DNA of 64,000 nucleotides from Symbiodinium natans (lineage: Eukaryota; Sar; Dinophyceae; Suessiales; Symbiodiniaceae), in NCBI GenBank assembly GCA_905221605.1, contig CAJNDS010002466.1, positions 248,001-312,000 on the forward strand, written 5' to 3'. Below are positions 21,020-31,600 of this stretch, in pieces. The translations under genes were made by a program, and so were the position numbers. Each line of letters opens with the position of its first letter. Within the stretch, counting starts at the first letter, position 1. A model generated the notes under the pieces. The model ran no database searches. It was not told the DNA's origin and saw only the letters and a list, made by a program, of their open reading frames with translations.

Positions 21020-22086
21020 CTGCCCAGTGGTTTCCATGCAGCTGTGTGGGGTCTAATCTGAGCATCTGTTTAATTAATCCCCCCCACATTTAAAGAGATA
21101 TTTTTCGGCCGGAAGCCTGGAGGAAGACTACCTTCCATTAGGGTGGATTTCGTATGGGGCAAACCCACCACATTTAAAGAAATTATTTTGGGGGGGCGTT
21201 CAAACATCTGTCGGCTTCTTGTTTTGCTTGCGGAGATTCGAAGCTACAGTAGCTCAAGGATCTCCAGCCTATTGTTGTTAATAGAGAATCAATGCATGGC
21301 CATGGTCCAATCATTGCGGAACGCTGCCTTCCTTATTGCGGTGGGGGGGGGGGGGGGGGGGGACCCCCCCAATTGAACAGATGCTCGGATTAGGGTTTAC
21401 GGCTAGGGTTTAGCGCTTCGGGCTGAGGATCTAGGGTTTAAGGTTGTACTGTTCAGGGCATGGATTTTGGCACTAAACTGCGTAGCCCCGACCCTAGATC
21501 GACGACCCCAAGCCATTGAACCAGTCCCTCGGCACTCAAGCTTCAGGGTTTAGGGCTTCGGAGTTTCCCTGTTACTACTGAACTGGGCTCCACAGTGTCC
21601 AAGAGAGCGACAATTCTAGATGGGGTCTTTTTTGGTTGAGGGCTTCAAGCGTTTAGGGGTGGGCCATCAGGGTTGAGGACTTGCAGGGTTTAGGGGTGGG
21701 CCATCCCTGGAGGTATAGGTCATACTGCTAGTAATCGGTCCCCTGAAGCTATGGAAGGTTCGTTCCCTTTTGTGTGGTGTGAACAATGGGGCTGAAGCCT
21801 GCAATCTTAGCCTGAGTTTGGAAAACCCACTCTTTGAAGCAGTGCCCCTGTCTTGGCAACCTAAATATGCAGCATGCTGCAGTATGACGGTGGCACAAAC
21901 TGGTCCTGAGCATCTACAGGTTAAACCCGAAACCCGACACCCTGAACCCTAAACCCTAACCCTACAAGGGACCTCCGACCCCCTTCAAAAACAAAAATGC
22001 CCTGTGCCTTCATACCATGGTGGCACACGGTGAGGAGGAATTGCGCGTCTTCCTTGTGGCCCCACCTGTGTTGCGCATGCATGTTG

Positions 22087-22150
22087 GGATGCTCCCCCTT
22101 ATACTAGCAGTCCCCCAATTATCATCCCTATTAAGGACTGTTAGAATAAT
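22087..22150. mobile_element. Foldback element, 'ACTARCAGTCC' family
   Basis: GGGATGCTCCCCCTTATACTAGCAGTCC pairs with AAGGACTGTTAGAATAA across a short core. Relatives lie at about 10,977-11,040, 31,335-31,390, 31,527-31,592 and, best preserved, 45,919-46,013. Non-coding. Confidence 0.6.
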
Positions 22151-22460
22151 GTAGATGTATGTGTATGCGTGCACGTAAACGTCCATGGACAAGTGCATAC
22201 AGCATATACTAACAAACAAACAAACAAGCAAGCAAACATGCAAGCAAACAAACAAACATGCATACATACATACAAACAGAATGTATACCAGCAATAATCA
22301 GCGTACACATATGCATGTACATATACAGGTATATAGAGATATGAATATAGTACGTAGACAGAAATAAACAGATATAAACCAGTGCACACACAATCTACAT
22401 GAAAATACACATATACATGTACATATACACACACATATATATATATATAGAGGTGTGTGC
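22150..22460. repeat. AT-rich microsatellite cluster
   Basis: Degenerate ACAA/CATA/TATA tracts, including (CAAACAAG)-like and (ATAC)n stretches. Open frames here are translations of the repeat and are not called as genes. Confidence 0.75.
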
Positions 22461-23333
22461 ATACGTATGTATGTTCTGGCATAGAATAACCCTCGGAAAC
22501 TCTACAGCATGTTGTTGCACAGTCTTCGTTTATCCTGCATCTACTCTATAAGCGATCACCCTCGTGAGTTTGCACAACAACCGCACCAAAAGCCTAACTC
22601 CACAGACCTTGAAAGCCCAAGGCTTAGGGTTTAGGCTTTAGGGTTTAGGGCTTAGGGCGAACCCCAAAACCTGAGCCTCCGAACCGTAACGTTTAAACCG
22701 TCCTCTGCCAGCCTGGGCCAGATGCCCACCTTCGTCAGCGAGTTCATGAACATCTCCCGGTGAAGTTGAACTTTGAACCCTCGGGGGCGCGCCCAGGCGT
22801 TTGGGGTGGTGCGCTGGAAGGCTGCAGCAAAAAGAAGACCTTTGGGCTGCTTGATTTTCGGCAAGGTCAGAAGCCGAAACCCTAAACCCAGCTTCCTCGA
22901 CTTCCAAAGACCCCTTCGCACAAAGCCTACATACTCTTCATGTGTGGTTTGGGGTTTAGGGTTTAGGGTTTAGGTTTCTTATTGCGGGTCTGAGTCTAGG
23001 TCAGCTCCACAGCCCACGACAACAAGTATCATGAGGAACCAGGGAGGGAGGGGGTGTCAAGGCCCCCATGTGCCCCAACAAGGCTTTGATAAGCCCAAAG
23101 AAGCCGTTTACAATCCTTGAGAAGCTAAGCGATAAAATCCTAAGCCCTAAACCCCAAACCCTATCACCCTATAGCCCTACAACCCTACAACCCGATGACC
23201 CTAAACCCGATGACCCTAAACCCTAAACCCTAAACCCTAAACCCTAAACCCTAGACCCTAAACCCTAAACCCTGAACCCTAAACCCTAAACCCTAAACCC
23301 CAAACCCGAAACCCTAAACCCTAAACCCTAAAC

Positions 23334-23403
23334 CCAAGCCATTCGGGGGTCCAGCAGCTCTCCGGGATGGTCTTGACCAGCTGCACTTGATGCTCGAGCT
23401 TTC
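23334..23403 (-). CDS. Internal exon with telomeric donor
   Basis: Acceptor GACTCAG|GAA and donor GGCTTGG|GTTTAG, where the donor is the first unit of a telomeric array. The minus strand reads KLEHQVQLVKTIPESCWTPE then WL, in phase over 70 bases. On the same strand as the channel and downstream of it. Not recognised by itself. Confidence 0.5.
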
Positions 23404-23797
23404 CTGAGTCACAAGGCCAATGGCATCGGTTTAGGGTTTGGGGTTTGGGGTTTAGGGTTTGGAATTTAGGCTTGAGGGGTTTGGGGTTTGGGGCTTGGGG
23501 TTGAGAGTTGAGGGTTGAGGCTTGAGGGTTCAGGGTTTTAAAGTTGGTTGTAGCTTTTTTTGCTGTTTGGGGTTTAAGGTTTCAAGGGAACACCCAGAAT
23601 TTACAGTCACCAATACTTACAAGGACTAAGGCTTGGGAGGTAGGGCTTGAGGATAGATCTCAGTCGTACTTTCCCAATGCCCAGGGACTTAATTGGGCAC
23701 TGGGCCCCAAAAAACCCCATAACTTCTAAGTCAAAATACCCTGAAGCCCACAACCACAACAACAACACCCCAACACCGCAGTGCTCTATACATGCAC

Positions 23798-23900
23798 CTG
23801 GCAGTTGAAAGGATTGCCCTCCATGGCCAGCACTACGTGCTGGAGATGTCTGAGCCACGTGGGGGAACTAAGCCAGCCCACCACAATCTCTTCCTCATCT
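23798..23900 (-). CDS. Candidate exon downstream of the channel
   Basis: The minus strand reads DEEEIVVGWLSSPTWLRHLQ then HVVLAMEGNPFNCQ and ends at CCAG|GTGCATG. The W.S...W..H pattern weakly resembles the region after the cyclic-nucleotide strands in dinoflagellate channels. The plus strand is open too. Moderate composition support only. Confidence 0.4.
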
Positions 23901-24886
23901 CATGCACTGTAACTTTGCACTTTTAAGTGGGGATACCTCCCAGGTGTATCACGGGCAGGTAAACAGATGACCTCACCAGGTTTGCATCGCCCACCCATGG
24001 GTTCAGGGTAGGTCGGTCCAAATGCCAACTGAAGGTGAAATGTGGCTGGCAAAGTGTATGGAAATGGTTCAAGATTCCTAGTTCAAGCTTATTCAACTTT
24101 ACCCGAAACCGTAAAGCTACAGCCCGAAACTCCCAACATTAAACACTCGCCAAACCCTCAACCCTAAACATCCCAGAACGCTCAACCCTAAACATCCCAA
24201 AGCCCACAAACCATAGACATCCCTAAGCCCTAAAAAGCCTATACAACCCCAAACCCTAGGCCCTACATAGGCGCTGAACCCAAAACCCTAAGCCCTACAC
24301 GCTAAACGCCAAACCCGAAACCCTAAGCCCCAAACCCTAAACCGTAAACCCTAGACTCAACAAACCCCAACAGAGCAAACCCTGAATAGAAAGGGAGCTC
24401 ACCAGGTTCAGGTGCTGAGGGCTTTAAGGCCCCTGAGCTCTTAACCCCAAACAAGGGTTTAGGGTTTAGGGTTTAGGGTGCCGGGTTTAGGGCGTACCCT
24501 AAACCAATCCCCCACACGTCGTGCAGACCAGCGACGGACCTCAAAGAGTCCCTCCTTTGCCAGGACGCCCTGGACTTTGCCTTACGCGCTTGATTTTCAG
24601 GTTTTGGTTGTAGGGCCTGGGCTTTAGGGTTGAGGCTTGACAATTTGTTCTCATGAAACAGATGCAAAATAAAAAAGCTTTTAGCTTACAAGGGGGTTCC
24701 GGTTTAGGCCTGAGGTTTAGGATTTGGGGCGTGGGGCTTAAAGGAGATAGGAGCGTGGGGGGAGTGGCCCTTCAGCACCGGTCAGGGCTCAGGGGCTTAC
24801 CTCGTTAGCGTACAGTCAAGCAAAGCCTGCTGCAACCTCAGGGCGGTCCCCTAAACCCCCCCCTAGAGCCCTGAAGTTGAAACTTT

Positions 24887-25034
24887 AGGGTAGTTGCATG
24901 GTCCCTTTTTTGGTGGGAGATTAGCTGGGAGACTTATATACCCTTGTATTCCCTATGAAGCCCAAAACCCCATACTTCAGAAACCGTTCAAAGAAGGAAA
25001 GGGACCACATTCGTGGGACCATGAAATGTTCCCT
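24887..25034. mobile_element. Foldback element, 'TAGTTGCATGGTCCC' family
   Basis: The left end AGGGTAGTTGCATGGTCCC is complementary to the right end GGGACCATGAAATGTTCCCT. The interior is an unrelated filler of about 110 bases. The same ends occur at 4,768-4,916. Confidence 0.6.
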
Positions 25035-25680
25035 TACATTGCTCAGGGTTGAGAGAAGTTTCGGGCCCTGGGGCTGTTTGAGGGATAAGGGCCTTTGGGC
25101 CTGAGCGGGGAAGTCCCTTGAAGAACGAAACGGGTGCCTAAACCCCAAATCTTAACCCCTAAACCCTAAACCCTAAACCCTAAACCCTAAACCCTAAACC
25201 CTAAACCCTAAACTAAAGCCTACGAACAAAAACAGCTCATTCTAAACCCGCATCTTGGCGTCAGGCTCCGGGCTTCCGGGGCTTGTGGTGGGAGCCCGCT
25301 AGCTTGGATGATGCCCCAGAAGAGGGGGTTTAGGGCTTTGGGGTGTAGGGCTTTTGGGGTGTAGGGCTTTTGGGGTGTAGGGCTTTTGGGGTGTAGGGTT
25401 TAGAACCCCTGAACTCCAAATCCTGGACTTTTATCACCTTGCAGGCGCGGCACCAAAGAGTTCGACGGAGAGGTTTCCTCAGTGTCTAGGAAATGCAAAG
25501 GCGATGGGGCAGAACATAGGCCCTAAGCCCTAAACCCTAAACATTCGGTCAATCCAAAAAGTTTTTCCGGAATGACAGAAGAGGAGTAGAGCAGGGAGGA
25601 AGGGACGGGGATGGAAAGGAGTAAAGCGGGAAGTGAAAAGCTCTTCCATCAGACTCTCTCCACCCTGAAACCAAGGCTAC

Positions 25681-28600
25681 CCGTGAGACTGCCAGGCGTC
25701 GGTCCATGAAGAACTGCCGAAGATCAGCCTGAGCAAGGGCTTAGGGTTTAATGGTGAGAGCCTGAGACCCTGATTTATCGTAGTTCTTACTAGTCAGTAA
25801 ATAGTTCTGAATCGGGAATGTGGGAAGTTATAAGAGTAGTTCTCCAAATTAGGGGTCCCTTGTTGTTGAGTACGGGACCCTGATTTAGAGAACCACCCAT
25901 ATAGCGGCCCACTAAGAAGACTCTCATGGACCTGCCACTTGAAGGGCTTGGGGCTTAGGGTTCAGTTAGGACTTAGGGCTTAGGGCTTAGGGCTTAGGGC
26001 TTAGGGCTTAGGGCTCAGGGCTCAGGGCTTAGGGCTTAGGGTTTAGGTTTTAGGGTTTAATTCGGGTTTAGGGTTTAGGGTTTAGGGTTTAGGGTTTAGG
26101 GTTTAGGGTTAGGGTTCATGGGAGCTAAACCCTACACACTGGTCCCGAAACCCCAAAAACCCCTAAATCCTAAACCCCACACCGCAGGATCCGCCCCGCG
26201 CTCATCGCTGTTACTCATTTGGGCTAGGGTATATATATATATATATATATATATATGGGGCTCGGGGCTTGGGGGCCCTGGTTAGATTACGAGTACAGAT
26301 GTCCTGGGGTTATATACGGTTGCGAAGGATTTCGTGCCCACACAACTTGAAACTTCTTCCAAGCCAGCCCCAGTAACATCCGCCTCTGCATGATTTATCT
26401 GCCTGAACTCCGATAAAGTTCAAACCCTCAAGCCCCAAACCAGAGGTATGGGGTTTTGACCGGGGTCAGTACGGCATCTCCCTAAACCCTAAACCCCAAA
26501 CCCCCTAAACCCTAAACACTACCCCCTAAACCCCCTAAACCCCCTAAACCCCCCAAACCCCCCAAACCCCCCAAACCCCCCAAACCCCCCAAACCCCCCA
26601 AGCCCCCAAAGCCCCCAAAGCCCCCAAAGCCCCAAAGCCCCCAAACCCCCAAAACCCCCAAAACCCCCAACCCCCTAAACCCCTAAACTAAACCCCCTAA
26701 ACCCCCTACCCCCTAAACCCCCTACCCCCTAAACCCCCTAACCCCTAAACCCCCTAAACCCCCTAAACCCCCTAAACCCCCTAAACCCCCCCTAAACCCC
26801 TAAACCCCCTAAACCCCAAACCCCCTAAACCCCCTAAACCCCCTAACCCCCTAAACCCCCTAAACCCCCTAAACCCCCTAAACCCCCTAAACCCCCTAAA
26901 CCCCCTAAACCCCCTAAACCCCCTAAACCCCCTAAACCCCCTAAACCCCCTAAACCCCCTAAACCCCCTAAACCCCCTAAACCCCCTAAACCCCCTAAAC
27001 CCTAAACCCCAGGCCTTTTGCTTGATCTCCTCGGCCCGGGCCAAGCGCATGGAGTTCACCGTGGAGCTGATCGAGGCGATGAAGGAAGAGAAGATGCCTT
27101 TCAGGGGTTTAGGGTTTAGGGTTTAGGGTTTAGGGTTTAGGGCTTTAGGGCTTTAGGGCTTCAGGGTTTAGGGTTTAGGGCTTTAGGCTTTCGGGTTCAG
27201 GGTTTAGGGGTGCAGGGTATCGGGTGTTAGAGGGTATAGGAGGTTTAGAGGGTAGAGGGCTTAGGAGTTTAGGGCCCGTAAACCCTTAACCCCAGACCCT
27301 CGACCCTGGACCCTTAGCGCTAAACCCTAACTAGAACCGCTTGATAAGCCAGGGAACCCATGGCCAGAAGGATCACCCAGATGGCGAAGAACCGCTCATA
27401 AGCGTTGTCCTGCCCAAGATGTCTTATAAGGTAGTAGCCCGAAACCCTAAACCCCAAACAAGGGGCCTACAAGGGTTCTGAAGGTTTTGAAGGTGGGGGT
27501 GGAGTGGGGAGGTACCCCGGCAGCTGTTGGATGGAGGCCCGACCCGCGCCACGCGTTCTCAAGGACCAGTGACGGAGATGTAGAAGACTTTAGCAGCTGG
27601 GGAGAAGGAGGGTTTGAGGTTTCGGGCTAATCTAAGTGGTTGGAGGTGATTTGGCGATAGAGCTTAGAGATCCTCAGCCCTATAGGGTGTAGAGCAATTG
27701 CGGCTATGAGCCAGAACGGTTTAAGGTTTTGAGTTGGGAGCCCTAGTGAGGTTGAGGGTTTGAGGGTTGAATCAAGGAGGTCATCAGCGTTTAGGGCTGG
27801 GGCTTGAGGGCGTTAGGGGCCTGAACCTTGAGCCGCCTTATCGTGAGGATTCCCACCCCTAAGCCCTAAACCCTAAACCCTATAAACCCCCAAAGGCGTC
27901 CGGCGCAATGTTGTTCGTGGAGGGCGTGAACTGCGTCAGAGCCCAGTGCATGGCGCTCACCTTAAAGCCACTCCGGCTTAGGGTTTAGGGTTTAGGGTTT
28001 AGGGTTTAGGGTTTATAGGGTTGAGGGTTGAGGGTGGAGGGTTTAGGGTTTAGGGTTAGATACCCTACGGCCCACACCTCAACGAGCAACCGAAGAGTGC
28101 TGTTTTGGGGCCTGAGGCGCTTAACCCAGGACCTGATCCCAATACCCCTACCCCCTAAACCCTAAACCCAAAAACCCTAAGAACCTTTAAAACCTTAAAA
28201 ACCCTAAAAGCCCTAACACCCCTAAGAACCCCCCCCCCCCCCCCCAAACCTTAAACCCCAAATCTTCCCTACCCGGACACCCAGGCAACCTCCCAAACTG
28301 CAACCCACACAGCCTAAAGACCCTAAAAACCCTAAATCCTGGAACCCCTAACCCTAAACCCTAAACCCCAAACCCTAAACCCTAAATCCTAGAACCCCTA
28401 ACCCTAAACCCCAAACACCCAGCCACCTCCCCAAATGCAATACACACAGCCGCGACGCATAGGAGTCGAGGAAGTCAGACTGCCTGGGATGCGCAGACGA
28501 GTCTATCCGGTTTCGGGGTTTAGGGGGTTTAGGGCTTGGGTTTAGGGTTTAGGGTTTAGGGTTTAGGGCTTGGGGTTTAGGGTTTAGGGTTTAGGGTTTA

Positions 28601-31600
28601 GGGTTTAGGGTTTAGGGTTTAGGGTTTAGGGTTTAGGGTTTAGGGCTTGGGGTTTAGGGTTTCGGGATTCTAGGGTTTAGGGTTTAGGGCTACTACCCTT
28701 AAGGCATGGTTTTGGTTTTCCAGGGTTCAGGATTTACAGGTTTAGGGTTTAGGGTTGAGGGTTGAGGGTTTAGGAGATTTGCTTTCGGGTCGTCTGCCCT
28801 TATCATGGTCGGAGGGCATGGAGGGGTTTGCGACAGACAGGGGTGCCCTCTTTGGGGGTTTAGGGTTTAGGGTTTAGGGTTTAGGGTTTAGGGTTTAGGG
28901 TTTAGGGTTTAGGGTTCAGGGCCTATACGAAGGATGTTACGTGTTTTGGGCTATATGTGGGAGCCACCCATATTGCAACGACAAGGACCAGGTGATTCTG
29001 AAAGAAGCGTCGAAATCTTCCAGTGGGAGCGCAGGGGGTTGCAAGAGAGCTAAAAGGGGTTCGGAGAGTTTGGAGGGTTTAGAGACGGTCCCTAAACCCT
29101 AAACCCTAAACCGTAAACCCTAAACCCTAAACCCTAAACCCAAGCAAGGGTTGTAGGCTTCAGAGAGCTTAGGGGCGACCTCAAGTGCGACTCAGGAGCT
29201 CGATCTCCAGGCGCTGGAGCCAGTTGCGCTCCCCGCTCCAGATGCCAATGCCGTACCAGCAGCACCTCTGCCCACGCTTAGGCTCTTAAACTTAGGGCTT
29301 GGGGTTTGGGGGGTTTAGGGTTTAGGGTTTAGGGTTTAATTAGGGTTTAGGGTTTAGGGTTTAGGGTTTAGGGCGTCAGGACTGAAGGGGTTTAGGGTTT
29401 CATTCTCTAGGGCTCGCGGGCTTCCGGGCTGCACGGGTTTGAGGGTTTAAGGCCCTCTTATAAGGGTTGAAGTATCCAGCCTCGGCTCGCAGATCCCCAG
29501 AAGAAGATCCTCAACCTTAAGCCCCAAACCCTAAACCCGTAACCCTAAACCCTAAGCCCTAAACCCTAAAAGCCTACAGGAGGCCCCTCTTGAGGCTGAA
29601 TGAGAGGTTTGGGCTGAGCTCGGGACACTAAACCGCAAACCCAAAACCCGGTTTTAGGGTCTTTTTGGGGGGCTCAGGGGCGTGGGGGAGCAGCAGTGTA
29701 GGGCCCAGGCGCCCGCCCTGGCCCTTCATGCAAGGCAATTTGCGCACTTAGGGCTGTCCATCAAAGAAACTGCAGGTTTGGGGTCGAGGGCTTTTATAGA
29801 ATGAAACCGTCAAACCCTAAATGATAAAGCCCTATAGCCCTGGCAGCCCTGAAGCCCTAAACCCGGAAATGTTGAACGCGAAAAACCTCAACCCCAAACC
29901 TGAAATCCTAAAGCCTAAGCCCTGAAACCCTAAGCCTGAACCTTAAACCCTCAACCCCCAGATGTAGAGGTGCCAGGGCCGCACCGCCCATCCCGGCTAA
30001 AGCAGATCAGCGACGCGGTCACGTGGTTGACAGCAAGAAGGAGCAGCAAATAGCCCATGACTTTCCTGGGGTTTAGGGTCTTTTGGATTTAGGGTCTTAG
30101 GGTATAGGGTTTTAAGGGGGTGAGGGTTGTAGGGTTTTAGGGGTTTAGGGTATAGGGCTTTAAGAGGGCAAAGGTTTTAGGATTGTAAGGGTCTTGGGGC
30201 TTTTTTGGGGTTATAGGGGCTTTAGAGGCTCTAAGGGGTTTAGGGGTTCTAGGGGTTTTAGAGGGTTTTACGGGTTTAGGTTGCAAATGGAGCTGGTTAC
30301 AAGGCTGGAGGATCCTGGGGTCTTGGGTTCAGGGTTTCAGGCTTTGGGTCGGGGTTTAGGGTTTAGGGTTTAGGGTTTAGGGTTTAGGGTTTAGGGTTTA
30401 GGGTTTAGGGTTTAGGGTTTAGGGTTTAGGGTTTAGGGTTTAGGGTTAGGGTTTAGGGTTTAGCTAGGGTTCAAGTCTTGGGTTGGGTGTTGGGTCTACA
30501 CCCCTTCGGAGAGCTAGGGCTTGAGATTCGAAGTTCAGTGTGCAGGGCTGCCCAAGGCCTAAACCTCCTCGTGTCCCCTTTGCTACAAGAACGTCAGCCT
30601 AAACCTTAGACCCTAAACCCTAAACCCTAAACCCTAAACCCTATACCCTAAACCCTAAACCCTAAACCCTATGTCATCACATGTGCTCCCCAAGTTGAAG
30701 GCGCGCCTGAAGCCATGAGATATCGTGAGTAGAAGCCAGAATTGTCAAACGCGGAAGGCAGGGTTTAGGGTTTAGGGTTTGGGGTTTAGGGTTTAGGGGG
30801 TTTAGGGGGTGTAGGGTTTAGGGTCAAGGCCAAGGGACACCACCATGAAGGAGTAGGTGGAGAGGAAGCGGTTCGCCTCATCTAAAGCCGTGGCCCGTCA
30901 ACAGTCGAACCCAAGAAAAAAAGCTCTAAGGCCTAAAACCTAAACCTAAACCCTAAATCCTCATATGCAACTTGGACGTCGCCTTTGGACTCTAACCCTA
31001 ACACCTTTGCAAACTTCAGATCTCCGAAACCACCTAGACCTCCCACGGTTTTTCCTTAGTGTTGAGGGGGGGCACCCATGTTAACATAAGAATAAGAACA
31101 TCAGTTATCCACAAAAAAGGAACTACAACTAGAGGTCTGGGCAGATACTCTGAGGGAGAGAGCCAATTGCAGACCCTTTGCTGGAGCGATGGGCAGTCCC
31201 CCGAGACTACGTACATCTCACAAAAAGAAATAATCCCCTGTACCCTCAAGTCCGACGCTTAAACCCAAAAACCCTAAACCAACCCACGCCCCGAAACCCT
31301 GCAGCTCCTAAGAACCTACGCCCTCACTAGCTTCTAGTACCCCCTATTGTAATCCCCACTGAGGACTGTTAGTAGAAGGAGGAGCAACCCCCAGCTACAG
31401 CCTAGAAGCCCCATTCTGAACCACAAATACAGTAATAATCCCCTGTACTCTCAAGCCTAAAGCTTAAATCCAAAAAGCCCTAAACTAACCCACGCACATA
31501 ACCCCCTACAACTCCTAAGAACCTAAGCCCTAGTACGCCCTACTATTATCCCCATTAAGGACTGTTAGTAGAAGGGGAAACATCCTAAGCTACAGCCTAG

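Noticed and set aside
22010-22482. Cys/Tyr/Val-rich minus-strand frames
   Set aside because: Translations of AT-rich microsatellite; no protein-like composition.
24473-24667. Minus-strand frame with DVWGIG as a kinase fragment
   Set aside because: A single short resemblance; two other frames of the same island are equally open.
26480-27007. CRISPR array
   Set aside because: Continuous tandem repeat without spacers, in a eukaryotic intron; the same holds for all arrays here.
26781-27059. Open frame encoding GFRGFR repeats
   Set aside because: Translation of the CCCCCTAAA satellite; only its first residues (S6-end exon region) are coding, in another frame.
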